A DNA stretch of 64,000 bases from Dactylorhiza incarnata (lineage: Eukaryota > Streptophyta > Magnoliopsida > Asparagales > Orchidaceae): the NCBI GenBank assembly GCA_033032865.1, contig JAWHQI010000099.1, forward strand, positions 6,527,501 to 6,591,500, read 5' to 3'. The position numbers and the translations under genes were made by a program. A model generated the notes under the pieces. It was not told the origin of the DNA and made no database searches. It worked only from the letters and a program-made list of their open reading frames with translations. Below are positions 10,906 through 21,878 of this stretch, one piece after another. Every line of letters starts with the position of its first letter. Position 1 is the first letter of the stretch.

Positions 10906-11787
10906 ATGTGGTCACAATTGAATATCCGATGTCGTTGGTGTGGGGACACATCCCACGCTAGTGATAGGTGTCCCAAAGAGTATGGTGTTGTTCAGAAACC
11001 GTACGGGTCCCATAAATCTTTTGGCTCCTCTACTGCGCCTCCGATGTCGCACTATCACGCGGCTACCGCACCTTGGGTGTCGGCAAAGCCGGTAAAGCAG
11101 TGTTTATTTTGCAAAAGTAGAGAGCACGCCTTGATGGACTGTGCGGATTATCTTCGCCAATTGGCGGATGACGATGAGCCAGATATCCGGATCGTCCCAT
11201 CCTCGAATTCGGCGAACACAGCTCCTTCCTCTGGTTACGTGTCCCTTCCACCTTCACTGCTTGATGTTTCTGGAATCGACACGTGCATCAGTGCCCCTCA
11301 TGACTCTATTTCTGATGCGACACCCCATACCTCTTCGGTTCACGTACCACTTTGCGTGGATTTGTGCCCTTGTGTGGAGAGTGAGCCCGAACTCTCAAGT
11401 GGCACGTATTCTCCCACTACACACGAATCTACATCTATTTCTGATATTGTCATTGAGGTCAATTTGCAGGATGTTGCAGACCTGCGCGGTGTCGTGCCCA
11501 CTCTCATAAAGGAGGACAGACTCGATTGTGCTGAAGCAAATGTTTCGGTCCAGTGCGAGGAAGTCCAAGTGATAGAGGAGGTCATTGCGTGCGCTGCTGA
11601 GTCTAGTGAAATCTTCGATGATATCATCAGTTTGTCTTTGCCCCACCCTATGGGGGATGAAGCCGGGATTATCCCCTCATATGAGATTTCTTTTAGTTTG
11701 ATGAGATTTCTTTTAGTTTTCTTCCAATTTATTTCCTGGCCCCCTTTCTTTATGTACAAGGATGCAGGATGCCCCTCCTCCGGTTGA
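10906..11787 (+). CDS. E3 gag-like protein with two CCHC zinc knuckles
   Basis: The open frame extends upstream into the LTR, but the ATG at 10906 is the first that gives a sensible N-terminus (MWSQLNIRCRWCG) downstream of the primer site. It gives 293 residues. Two CCHC knuckles are seen, CRWCGDTSHASDRC near residue 9 and CLFCKSREHALMDC near 66, both with the retroviral spacing. The rest is acidic and Ser/Thr/Pro-rich, ending in a hydrophobic stretch (FLLVFFQFISWPPFFM). No capsid fold, protease or polymerase is seen. The likely role is binding element RNA, with replication proteins supplied by another element. It is intact here, whereas the E1 copy is broken. Confidence 0.7.
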   Translation: MWSQLNIRCRWCGDTSHASDRCPKEYGVVQKPYGSHKSFGSSTAPPMSHYHAATAPWVSAKPVKQCLFCKSREHALMDCADYLRQLADDDEPDIRIVPSSNSANTAPSSGYVSLPPSLLDVSGIDTCISAPHDSISDATPHTSSVHVPLCVDLCPCVESEPELSSGTYSPTTHESTSISDIVIEVNLQDVADLRGVVPTLIKEDRLDCAEANVSVQCEEVQVIEEVIACAAESSEIFDDIISLSLPHPMGDEAGIIPSYEISFSLMRFLLVFFQFISWPPFFMYKDAGCPSSG

Positions 11788-13802
11788 TCAGACCTTATGC
11801 ATAGAAGAGCCGAAAGCCTGGCGGGATGAGGAAGGTACAGTGAAGAAACATCTTGTTTGAAGGGGGCAAGCGGTTCTTCTTTGAAGACATAATACTGGAG
11901 GAGAAGAAGAGAGCGAAAAAAGAGGAGATTTGGGGTTGGAGGATGAGCATCCTACTTAATTTCCGCCCCTACTACCAGGTCCCCCGACCTTTCTCTTTCA
12001 TCAGTTGTTACTACTTCAAATCAGCTTATAGCAGATTTATTTTGAGCTTGTAATAATAATTAGGATTTATTAACTTTTGCGTATTCCTAGACTTTATAAA
12101 CTGCTTAATACAGGTATTTGGTCCACCTTAAGGACGGTAAAGAAAAGGGCTTATGGGAGACGACCCAATTTTGCTGTATTACTTTTGTTTTTGCGTGTAA
12201 GGAGATGTCAGTTTGCAGGTATGACGACATTTTTTGGGCGGACCCATTTATGCAAGCTCTCGCGTGGTGGATGCGGAAGGAGAAAAACTTAAAGAAGGAA
12301 TTACGGCACTTCTGGCATGCTCATTTATGAGCATATGTCCACTCTACCCCTATTCTCCTTATTCCAGAATTCCCTATTTTATTTAGTTTTGATCAAGTCT
12401 GGGGGAGGGATCGAGCTATGCACGTGCACACACTTTGCATAGCATGTTAGAATGTGCTGAGTTAGGAATTTTCAATTGTATTGGGCACACTGCGTACACT
12501 TGCACCCAGTACACGTGCACTTGATCACGCGTGCTTATTGGGTATTGCTGCGAGGTTCCCCGCTCGTAAGAATTGGATTGTTAGTGTAGGAGTGAGGAGT
12601 AGAGAAAAATGTCGACTTGAGTAGTGCTCTAGTCGAGTGCTCCCGTCACGCCTAGAAATTCAATTAGAGTAGAATAAAATTCAATGTTGTAATTTAAGTA
12701 TTTCTATTATAGTAGTTGCAATTTATTTTACTTTAATGGTGAATCTGGTGAATCCAACGATAGCATAGGGTCGAGTGTAGATGTACTAGTGTAGTGTATT
12801 ACTAGGGTCGGAAGGAAGGACAACCTTTCTCGGTGGCTAGAACTTGTACTAGGCGACTCTTGAAATGATTGCGTTGAAGTACTCGTTATAAAGTGTGATA
12901 TAGGCCATTTCATGATCCATTTGTGCTTTTGAAATCCTTACCAATGTAATCACCTTTGCAAGCCCACTTGAGCCTACCTTTCCTCCTTGTTTAGCTCCAC
13001 CAAAATGTCACCAAAGCCATACAGCCTAACCCATTTCCGCACCAACAAATGAGCTGAAAGAAATTTATATATTTATCATGTTTGGTGTCATCTCCGTGTT
13101 GTTGATAGCTTGAAAAAAGCTGAAGGAGAAGTTTTTAGTGTGCCTACAAAAGAAATTCTGTCGAGAAAAGAAAAAAAAGAAGAAAAATTGTTCAAAACGA
13201 ACTTTCAATTTCATTCTCTCGACAGAGACAAAGTATGATTGGCTTAGCACACACCTAGTGTTCAGTTGAAGTCTGGGGGTGTTGTGTACTTCTTGAAATT
13301 GTTGTATTGGTGATTGGAATTCTCTTGAGTGCTCAGTTATGTTGAATGCGATTCCCATCGTCCTTCTACTTATCTAGCCTAAACTCAACCAAAGCCCAAT
13401 CCTAACCCATAAGTCCTATTGATTTTAGATACGAGTCGTCTCATGCAGTAGAGAGAGTGCGAACGTGCAAGCCTATGGACACCGACTTTGATGGATTTCT
13501 TAGGAGTTTATCCCGAGCTTTGATTCAAGTAAAACTCTACTGATTAGTCACGCTATTTTCCCTTTTGCGCGACCGAAATATTTACCAGGATTCACCATCC
13601 AAGTAAATTAGATTTCAAATTACTGTTTTAGAAATAGATAAATATAATTTTGAGTTAAATTCTATTCTAATGTATTTCTACGCCCGTGAGCATGCGACTT
13701 CGCATGAGTCTCCACCACTCAATCATACTCTAACATCCAATTGTTCCGATAGGAGAGCGGAGTAGTTTGCCTGAGACGTGCAAATGGTTAAGTCTGGGGG
13801 TG
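11788..13802 (+). other. E3 non-coding internal region with three purine-tract copies
   Basis: No credible gene is seen. The block 12010-12180 is conserved with E1. The sequence AGTCTGGGGGWG occurs at 12396, 13270 and 13791. Only the last (13790-13802) abuts the 3' LTR and acts as the normal polypurine tract. E1 has the same three copies at matching positions. Confidence 0.75.
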
Positions 13803-15268
13803 TGATGAGTCCCATTTATATACACATTTATGGACTCATCTGGGTCGTACTTCTAGTCGATGCACCACACTTTAGGCATGTTTACGATCATATTGTTATT
13901 CCCTGCTAGGTGCACTCTTAGGCCCGTTTCGGTGTGCATTTGCGCTCCTTGTTATTGGGGGTAAGCACATGGTGCTCCCAATCCTTTTTCTGTGTTTATT
14001 TGGTGCTGGAGGTGTATTCCCAGCTGGTATGTCTTATGTGCAGGTGGTCGGATCGTCCCGTTTTCCCCCAAAATCTAGTCTGTTCATATCGCACGGTCGT
14101 GCATTTCCTTGACGCACGGACGGTAGCGATCGTGCGTCTGTATCTGGGCAGAAAACGGACAATCTGAGTTTAGTCATGCGTTTTACGGACGGGCGGATTT
14201 GCCCGTGCGTGAATAAAATGCACGATCGACCTGTTTCCTCTTGTTTTTGGTCATTCTGAATTTACCCGTGCGTTTGTATGCACGGCCGGATTTGCCCGTG
14301 CGTGAGTAAAACGCACGGGCGGCGCAGCGTCTCCCCCAAGTCAGATTTTATCATTTAATAACATACGGTTCACGCACGGTCGTGCGTTCGACCGTGCGTG
14401 ACCATTTTTCTGCCTGTTTAGTATAAAATGCAGGATACGCCGCAGTCAACGTAGAGCTCGTAAGGGGAGCGGGAAATCAGGTCTTCCCCGCCGTTTCTGA
14501 GGTCTGAAGGCTTCTCCTTCACCTCCACCAGCAAGAAGACCATATTCCGGCGATTTCCACCACCATTCTTCCATTCGGGAGTGTTAGCAAGCATTCTACT
14601 TAAGTGTTCAAGCATTCCTCATCGTGGGAAGCCATAGAAGTGTTGTAGGTCGTTGGAGCGGTGACAGCCTCCATTGAGTCCGCACACGATCTGAGGGCCG
14701 AGCCCGGAGAGAGCCCGACAACATCTCATTCTGGCCGAGAACCCAAGATGCGGTGACATCTTCCTATTGGTCCTCTCTAAACTTGATGCTTGTACTTTCT
14801 TTGTGTTGTTGTAATGAACTACTGCTTAGCTTAATGTCATAGATCTTTTATGATGTTCATGTGCAATGATGCGGTGGTGTGAGAGTAGCATTTTCCTTGT
14901 TGTGATTTTCTGAGTTCGTTGTGTGTGAAGCCCTAGCAATTGCTAGTGGTGATGCTTGGAGAAGAGGTGTGTACGACCCTCACCCGTCACAGTTACTTTC
15001 CGTCCACGCGCCTCCCGAAGCACGGCATCGCGGCCGTTGCATCCATCCCGCCTTGCGAAGCGGAGTTTTGACCCGCATCTCTCTTTTCTGCATTAGCTTA
15101 GGAACCAAATCACAAAGCCCTTGTTTTTACTTTATTTGCTCGTGTAACGATCGATTCACCACGCGTTTCGTTCACCAGAACCTGCATTCCTTGAGAGACG
15201 ATATTCGGGGAAGCTATTCCCAATTTTATTACTTGACAACGACCGGTGCATTTGCCAAATACGCATCA
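13803..15268 (+). repeat. E3 3' LTR
   Basis: It is nearly the same as 9315-10778. A perfect 10-bp-stem hairpin (CGCACGGTCG, 6-nt loop, CGACCGTGCG) lies at 14373-14398, just upstream of the TATA-like sequence. Confidence 0.92.
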
Positions 15269-15803
15269 GGCCATGAGAAATTTTTAGTGTTGATGTGAAT
15301 TTCTTAAAAATTTCTATATATTGAGATTTTTGCGAATAGATTTGGGGATTAAAAAAAGAGAAAGAAAAAGAAAAGCAAAGAAAAAATATATCCCTAGCGT
15401 TTTAATTGAAACATATAGTTCTATCGATTGGAGTAGGCCGTGTGCACACCCGGTTTCAAAGTCAAGTCTGGGGGTGTGTTGCACGTGTTTTATTGGGGGC
15501 TGCTTTGAATTAGCACTTTTGCGAGCTCTTTTGGGTTGCGATTAGCCTTCACGTTTATCTTTGCATTCCAAACCATAACCTAAGCCTCGTATTAACCAAA
15601 AAAGTCCTATTGATTCATCTTGTGAGTTCACTAGTGTCGTGGAGAGAGTGTGACAGGGCGAGCTTATGGCTCTCAACGTTGATGGATTTCAACAAAGTTA
15701 ATTCTAAGTTCCGGTCTTGGGTAACACTCCCCTTCGCGTCTATCTTACTTTCATACTACGCGTGACCACGAGATTCACCAACATTCCATTTTTGAGTAAA
15801 AAT
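15269..15803 (+). other. E1 internal region resumed after E3
   Basis: This non-coding stretch aligns with about 13110-13600 of E3, including the second internal purine-tract copy at 15465-15476. No gene is seen. Confidence 0.75.
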
Positions 15804-15933
15804 TGTAACGACCCAGGCCCGACTCGTCAACACGAGATCCAGCGGGACCCAGCCAGGCCGCTACCGGGCTGCAGCCCAAGCACCCCAAAGCCTCTCCGCG
15901 CCACTATTTATCAGCAACGGCGCATTGTTGATG

Positions 15934-16005
15934 AGAACTATATAGTTAAGCGTGCTCGGGCTGGAGTAGTACTGGGATGGGTGACCTCCTAGGAAGGCCC
16001 CGTAG
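15934..16005 (+). other. 5S rRNA-derived segment in unit 1 of E4
   Basis: The segment closely follows the 3' two-thirds of plant 5S rRNA. It includes the box A region AGTTAAGCGTGC (15944-15955), the middle GAGTAGTACTGGGATGG, and box C GATGGGTGACC (15976-15986). The 5' third of 5S is missing, so it is not a functional 5S gene. It can be read as a type 1 Pol III promoter, as in Cassandra LTRs. Diverged inverted arms flank it, for example 15859-15888 against about 16083-16112. Confidence 0.85.
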
Positions 16006-16197
16006 AGGCACTTAACTGGATCACTTCTCACCAAAGGGAGGTTGTGGCCACCAACAACCCGCCTGTGGGCTGGAGAGGGGTTGGGGTGCTTGGGCTGCAG
16101 CCCGGTAACGGTCGCCAGGCGAGGCAGTCGGTGGACGTTGTCCAAATTGTAAGTCTAGGGCCTTGGGACGTTACAATAAAAAAAATGCACTTTTTTT

Positions 16198-16593
16198 TGT
16201 AACGACCCAGGCCCGACTCGTCAACACGAGATCCAGCGGGACCGAGCCAGGCCGCTACCGGGCTGCAGCCCAAGCACCCCAAAGCCTCTCCGCGCCACTA
16301 TTTATCAGCAACGGCGCATTGTTGAGGCCGGGTCTTGAACCCGCAACCTCCTTGATAAGGAGTTTTCAAACCACTCCTCATCACCAATTGAGCTGCAGCT
16401 CAATTGGTGATGAGGAGTGGTTTGAAAACTCCTTATCAAGGAGGTTGCGGGTTCAAGACCCGGCCTCAACAATGCGTCGTTGCTGATAAATAGTGGCGCG
16501 GAGAGGCTTTGGGGTGCTTGGGTTGCAGCCCGGTAGCGGCCTGGCTGGGTCCCGCTGGATCTCGTGTTGACGAGTCGGGCCTGGGTCGTTACA
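16198..16593. repeat. 396-bp near-perfect palindrome with mirrored tRNA-like promoters
   Basis: Two 198-bp arms meet exactly at 16395/16396 (AGCTG|CAGCT) with no spacer. I count three mismatches between them. Each arm holds, from centre outward, a box A-like AGCTCAATTGGT (16397-16408) and a perfect box B GGTTCAAGACC (16450-16460), mirrored at 16331-16341. Between them are stems resembling an anticodon arm (AGGAGT/ACTCCT) and a variable arm. Outward of these, each arm is the first 130 bases of unit 1. The two promoters would transcribe outward in opposite directions. An assembly foldback artefact is possible. Confidence 0.85.
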
Positions 16594-16790
16594 AAAATAA
16601 ATTCATTTTTACGCATCTACACTTTTTATAAATTAGCTAGCATATTGAGAAACTTCTTCTAATGAATTTCTACGCACACAAGTATGCAACTTCGCATACT
16701 ACTCCATGTCGCAATTTTTAGCTATCTATGCTTTTCCCGCTCCACCGGATTTGTTTGCTCGGGACGTGCAAACAGGTAAGTCTGGGGGTG
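16594..16790 (+). other. E1 internal 3' end with polypurine tract
   Basis: E1 resumes after E4 and aligns with 13640-13802 of E3. AAGTCTGGGGGTG at 16778-16790 is the purine tract directly before the 3' LTR. No gene is seen. Confidence 0.8.
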
Positions 16791-16882
16791 TGATTAGTCC
16801 CATATATATAGTGATTTTTGGACTCATCCGGGCTAGTTTTCATGCTTGTGCACTACACTTTCAAGCCATATTTGTTTGTATT
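16791..16882 (+). repeat. E1 3' LTR, part 1
   Basis: It starts TGATTAGTCCCATAT, matching the E3 LTR start (TGATGAGTCCCATTT), and is cut by E5 after 92 bases. It continues at 30971. Confidence 0.88.
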
Positions 16883-17195
16883 TGTAAGATCTCTTTTCTC
16901 AAAACCCGATCGGGTACATGAAAACTCGAACCTCTCCTGCATCGCACGGTTGAGGTGGATCTTCGCTCAGAATCGCTGCCTTGCGGTGCCACCAACACTC
17001 GGGTTGGCTAACCCTGCTCAACACCGACTCTGCCGGCTATACGATCATAAGTAAATATATGCCAAAAGTAAGTACATAATTAAAGGCATGTCCACAAGTC
17101 ACAACATCATATAGAATATAATGAAACAGAAATGTCCAAAAAGAGACAGTACAAGCAAAAGGGGGCTTAAGCCCGATACATATCCAAAATAAGTA

Positions 17196-17217
17196 CTCTC
17201 TCTCTCTCTCTCTCTCT
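17196..17217 (+). repeat. (CT)11 microsatellite
   Basis: Twenty-two bases of CT repeat in the left E5 LTR; the right LTR has only about three CT units at this position, so the tract changed length after insertion. Confidence 0.95.
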
Positions 17218-19150
17218 ACAGCATGCGGAAACTACAAAACTCTCAAATACTAAAATCTAACTATCTAATCATCAACCTATGGCGTCGTGGTAGTACGCTG
17301 CATCCGCTGCTTAGGTCCTGCCATCTCGTCCATCTGCGCGCGGGACAACTCTGTCTCCTCAAACTCCTGCGGTCACAACCGACCGTTAGTCATAAAGACT
17401 AAGTCGTTTTGTCCTCGCCTCCCTCCACGACTCCTAGGAACTGAGCGGGAGGAAGAAGCGGAGGACAACAAGGGGTAAACAAGGAAAGAGGTGACATGGC
17501 ACTAATCTAGCAAGTATAGGAAAAGCAGTAAAACTAGCTAGCAGTAAAGTGCAAATAAATGACAGTAAGTAGAATATGAAGTAAACCAGTAATAAAAATG
17601 CGGTGCAGTAAGTAAAACTAATCTACCATCACAGATTCGTACCTTAACTTATATGAACGCCCATACGACATATAAGTTAAGATGTCCAGGTAACCCATCA
17701 TATAAAAAAGCCCATACTAATTTATATGATGGGGTATGCTAATGTGTATGTTATTATATGCTATGCTTATGATGATTTAATGTGTTTATGCAATGTGACT
17801 CACCCACATGACTCTATGCGCACAGACCTTTATAGTTCCCAATTTGTTTGAAAGGAAGCCAACCTTTCGGGTACCGACCGTCGTGGCTCACGGTGGCAGT
17901 GGATCGGACACTCCACGTCCTAGGCGGGTATGGTCACAACCAAGCCTAGACCTCATGTACGCCTCAACGCTAAGAACACAACAGTGGAGCTCCTGCGTGC
18001 TCTTGCTGGAATCCACCAGACTTTCAGGTCGAGGTGGGTTATTAGGGATTGTCCTCCAGACCGCGGTACTTAAACTTACCAGCCCTCTAAACCTCACCCT
18101 CACCTGATTCAACGTACTATCGTCGGTGACACGACTAGCCTAGTACAGAAGACTCGCCACTAATTGCATAAGTAACAGGTGTTATCAAGTCCACCCGAGC
18201 TTCCAGCTCAGGGATTTACACACAAGTTGCTCCAACCCATCTCCATCCCGAAGGAGATCCATACTAGTTTGCTGACCTAATTAGGCTACTCTTGCCTACA
18301 ATTTAGTTAGTGATAGATTTAGTGTGAATCTTGGACTTCCCGCGGTATACCCTGTAAAGGGGCCCCCAACGGTACTAAGGATTCAATGGGCTCAACCCCA
18401 CCATCCTCCTTCTCAAGACAATTACTTTATTTGGTGATTAACCTTTAGTTCACCCCTCTTTATTTCATATAATTAAAGTGACTTAGCTCAACACCCGTCC
18501 CACCCAAGTGGGTTGGACGTGCCTCCACACCTCATACACTAACTCTAACACAATCTCATTGCTAACCCTAGGTTTGACCCTCCTTGAATCATTATGAGCT
18601 ATAACTCAAATACTGAATGGATATAACTTCTAAACCCTACTTAGGGGTCTGAATTGTCTAAAACTCAAAATTCTATTTTTACTAATCGCAGACCACTAAG
18701 TTGAACTAACCTCAAACCTCATAAGGGAATCCTTCTAAAAACTCATCACCAAGATCTGGTATAATTATCCTAGGCTCCCACTGACCTTAATAAGGTATGT
18801 TCCAATTTCCATAATTTTCCATATTAATTTGGTATTTATTATTATTTAAAGTAGTTAAGGCCTTAAGTCAAATTACACATGAACTATCCTCAAAATGCTT
18901 TTACATACTACATGAAAATTATCAATAAGGTAACATTCCATAACAATGTGGTTTACTGAGTTTCTTGACCCTAGGGTGTCATGTGGCCTACTAAATCATC
19001 ATAGTTGTATAATTACCAAAATGTCACTATAATTAGGAAAAATAGTATTTCAGATCTGAAAAATCTGCAAAAATTACCAAGTGTCCAAATGGTCGTCTAG
19101 AGTTCTCTGTCAAATGATTGTATCATTATCATATGATTTGACTAATTAAA

Positions 19151-19462
19151 ATGATTTAACATCCAAGTGTAGTAATTACCAATTTCTACATGATGTACAT
19201 AAAATATAAATCAATAGGCTTCCAAATAATTATCATGGGCATGTATCAACCTAAAATGACAGATAACCTAGTTTCATAATTTTTCCCAATGATTTGACAT
19301 TTTAAAATGATTTAACATCCAAGGGTTGTAAATACCAATTTCTACATGATGTACATAAAATACAAATAAACAGGCTTCCAAATAATAATCATAGGCATGT
19401 ATCAACATAAAATGACAGATAACCAAGTTTCATAATTTTTCCCAATGATTTAACATTTTTCA
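19151..19462 (+). repeat. Tandem duplication, period 156 bp, in the E5 LTR
   Basis: ATGATTTAACATCCAAG recurs at 19151 and 19307 with about 150 bases of similar sequence after each. The right LTR shows the same pair near 28820-29130, so the duplication predates insertion. Confidence 0.8.
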
Positions 19463-21878
19463 TAATTAAATTCCTCTAAGCTAGTAAGCACTTAAAAATT
19501 CCTCCACAAGGGGTAACACCTCAATAAATCATAATAAAATTACCATAGCCTATTTTCAACCCAATTCAGCCACTGCTAAAGTTTCAAAGCCATGCAAGGT
19601 CATATGACCATGCATTCAGTTTATATTAGGAAATAGTGGCAATTTCATTAAATAAGAGAAAAATACATAAATGACTCTAAAAATTTCCATTAAATTATCT
19701 AAGACATTTTATGCTCCTAAAATCATGTCTACCAAGATCTGATCCAAGGCAAGGACATTTGTTCCTATGTCCTTCACAAGCCCTAATATGCAACCTTAAG
19801 GGTTTACCCTTAGGGTTTTAGGACACACCACCCTAATGGCTCCAAATGCTCCAATAGGGGGATGTCACATGCATTTGTACAACAATACCTACACAACCAT
19901 CAAGGTGGGAGGAGGCTAACTCACTCAACTCCTTAAAATGACCTAAACCCTAATTTGACCCTTAAAGGCCCTCATTAGGGTTTCCCATTTTTCATATCAA
20001 ATCAACTCCAAATGGAGTAAAACGTTAGGCAGGCACTACTCATGTACTAAAGAGCATGCCACAAAAATTTGGTGTCATTTGGATTTCATAAGCTCCAAAA
20101 ATCAACATTATTTAAATATCCTAAGTACCACAAAAACTATAAGTAAAAGTGCCCATCCAGGGCTGTCCTTTGGGCAGGGGGTGCCCCTAGTGTATACCTA
20201 CCCATGGTTAAAATATCAGCTTCAAAGCTTGAGGGGTTTAGGCTAGGTACTTATTTTAGTGGACTGACCTAGTGTAGGACCAGTCCTAGTAAAACAGCTC
20301 CACAGGGAGGTGTGGGTCACCAAATGACCTGAACTTAAGCCCTAATGAAATTCATGACCAAGTCCTACAACTTTCATGTTGGGCACTTTTTATAATTCAG
20401 TCATTAAGAGCCTTTAAATAATATTTGAAGTGGCTGGTTTAAATAGGGCAGAAATTCCAAGTTTTGAATTAAATTAATTAGGAAAATAGAGGCGCGCACG
20501 AATCTTGGCGCAGATCCAGCGGCAGCGGCGTCGTTTTCCTCCTCCAGCGAATGGCTGTGATTCAACCGCGCTGGGCGACTTTGCGAGGGAGATTGTCGGC
20601 GATCCACCAAACACCACCGCCGGCCAACACCATCGACACCTTCGCGGTGGTCGGGGCTACCGTCAACCGGCGACTGCTGGCCGGAGGAGGCAGTTTCCGG
20701 CGATCCCAACCTTCCCGATTCGAGCCGAAATCCATGGAATTGAGGAGTGGATTCGGGCACAATTGAGCCCGATCCTTCTTCGTTTTGTGATAGGAAGCTA
20801 GCATGGGGGGAGGGGAGGAGAAACGAATCGTGATTGGGGCGTGGCGGCAGCTCCGGCGATGGTTCACCATGGATAAGCTTTGCTCCAGCGACCCCGCTCC
20901 CGATCTCGATTCTCCAGCTATAGCTCTGCTCCAGGTGCCGTTCCCAACTGCTCTCTCCCTTCTGAAGCTAATGGTGTGGTCGGATTGAGGTGGGGAGGCC
21001 TCTATAAGTTGTTTTGAATTGGAGCTTCCTCGGTTAGCCTCCTTGCTGCCACCCTCCTGCAGTAGCTGGCCTCCTGCTTCCCTCTGGGTCAAGCCCAGAC
21101 CCACAGCAATCAGGGTTGGCCCCTAGGCTGATTGGGGGTGGAGTGTAGAGGGGGGATGTTTGCTTTTGCTTTTCTCCTTTTTGCTTTATGCTTTTTAATC
21201 ACCTTTTGGTCCCCCTCTCATTTGGCTAATCACACCATGGCTTGGGTTCAGTCCTAGGCTGATATGGGCAAGACCTAAGTCCATGAATAAAGGTTAATTG
21301 ATGGGTGTTGGGGTTCCACTCAATTTAGGCTTAGAATTCACCTTAAAGGGCTAGGTTGACCATGGTTGACTTTGGTCAACAAGGTGAATGGGTTGACCCC
21401 ACTTGGGGGTCATGGATCCCTTAACATCACCCAACATTGGTTGGTCCATGGTGGGGCTCCAATTGGTTCAATTTAATCAAAGGGGTGTAGGTTTGACCAA
21501 AATTTTGTAAGGTTTGACCTTGGTCAATTCCATGAAATTGGGTCCCACCCAAGTGCAATTTCCATCATATAGGTCTCCCTTAGTGGTTAGGGCATCATAA
21601 GTGAGGTCAATTTGGGCAATTGATGGTTAATTGACCTAGTTGAGGGGCTTAGGGTTAGGTTAGTTTTTGAGCTTTGGTGTGCATTTAGCAATTTCTACCC
21701 TAGCCTAAGGCCCTTGTGGCCACTCATCTCATCACTATGCCCTAACATTTCCAAAGGGTCTACAAGGATTGGGGATGTTACAAATCCTAATAAACAAAAA
21801 AATATTTCGTCCCCGAAATTTAAGATCGGGTCTACGGGTTCTACGCAATATAAGGTAAAAAGAAATTTGCAAGGAGGT

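Larger units (their letters stand above)
9315..15268 (+). mobile_element. E3: intact relative of E1, inserted in E1
   Basis: LTRs of 1464 and 1466 bp flank a 3-kb internal region with a tRNA-Asp primer site, one zinc-knuckle ORF, about 2 kb of non-coding RNA and a purine tract. LTRs start TGATGAG and end GCATCA. The flanking 5-mers (TGCGA left, GGCCA right) do not match, so no TSD is visible. E1 sequence resumes at 15269. Confidence 0.92.
15804..16593. mobile_element. E4: composite Pol III-type foldback element (5S unit plus tRNA-like palindrome)
   Basis: The 790-bp insert in E1 is bounded on both sides by AAAAT (15799-15803 and 16594-16598). It has two units, each starting TGTAACG and ending GTTACA: unit 1 (15804-16175) with a 5S-rRNA-derived core, and unit 2 (16198-16593), a near-perfect palindrome. 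They are separated by 22 bases of A-rich and T-rich sequence. The first 130 bases of both units agree with one mismatch. TGTAAC...GTTACA ends with an internal 5S promoter recall the LTR of Cassandra TRIM elements. No primer site or purine tract lies between the units. Treating it as one mobile unit is inference from the shared TSD. Confidence 0.7.
16883..21782 (-). repeat. E5 3' LTR (left copy)
   Basis: It matches 26658-30970 closely. It keeps about 70 bases near 18930-19010 and about 520 bases near 21070-21590 that the right copy lacks. It is largely A/T-rich without a gene; open frames around 20400-21100 are not conserved between copies and resemble no protein I know. Confidence 0.9.

Noticed and set aside
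9310..15273. Target-site duplication of E3
   Set aside because: TGCGA on the left and GGCCA on the right do not match; no TSD is claimed.
15934..16005. A functional 5S rRNA gene
   Set aside because: The 5' third of 5S rRNA is missing and flanking sequence is that of a mobile element.
16397..16470. A genuine tRNA gene in the palindrome
   Set aside because: Box A and box B are present but no complete acceptor stem forms without using the opposite arm; I treat it as tRNA-like only.
17196..17217. CT microsatellite, AT microsatellite (45178-45202) and C19 run (about 36752) as regulatory signals
   Set aside because: Simple sequence that varies between LTR copies; ordinary slippage is enough.
20404..21104. 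Open frames on both strands in the E5 LTRs (also 30071-30879)
   Set aside because: Frames differ between the two LTR copies and resemble no protein; a short GC-rich patch explains them.
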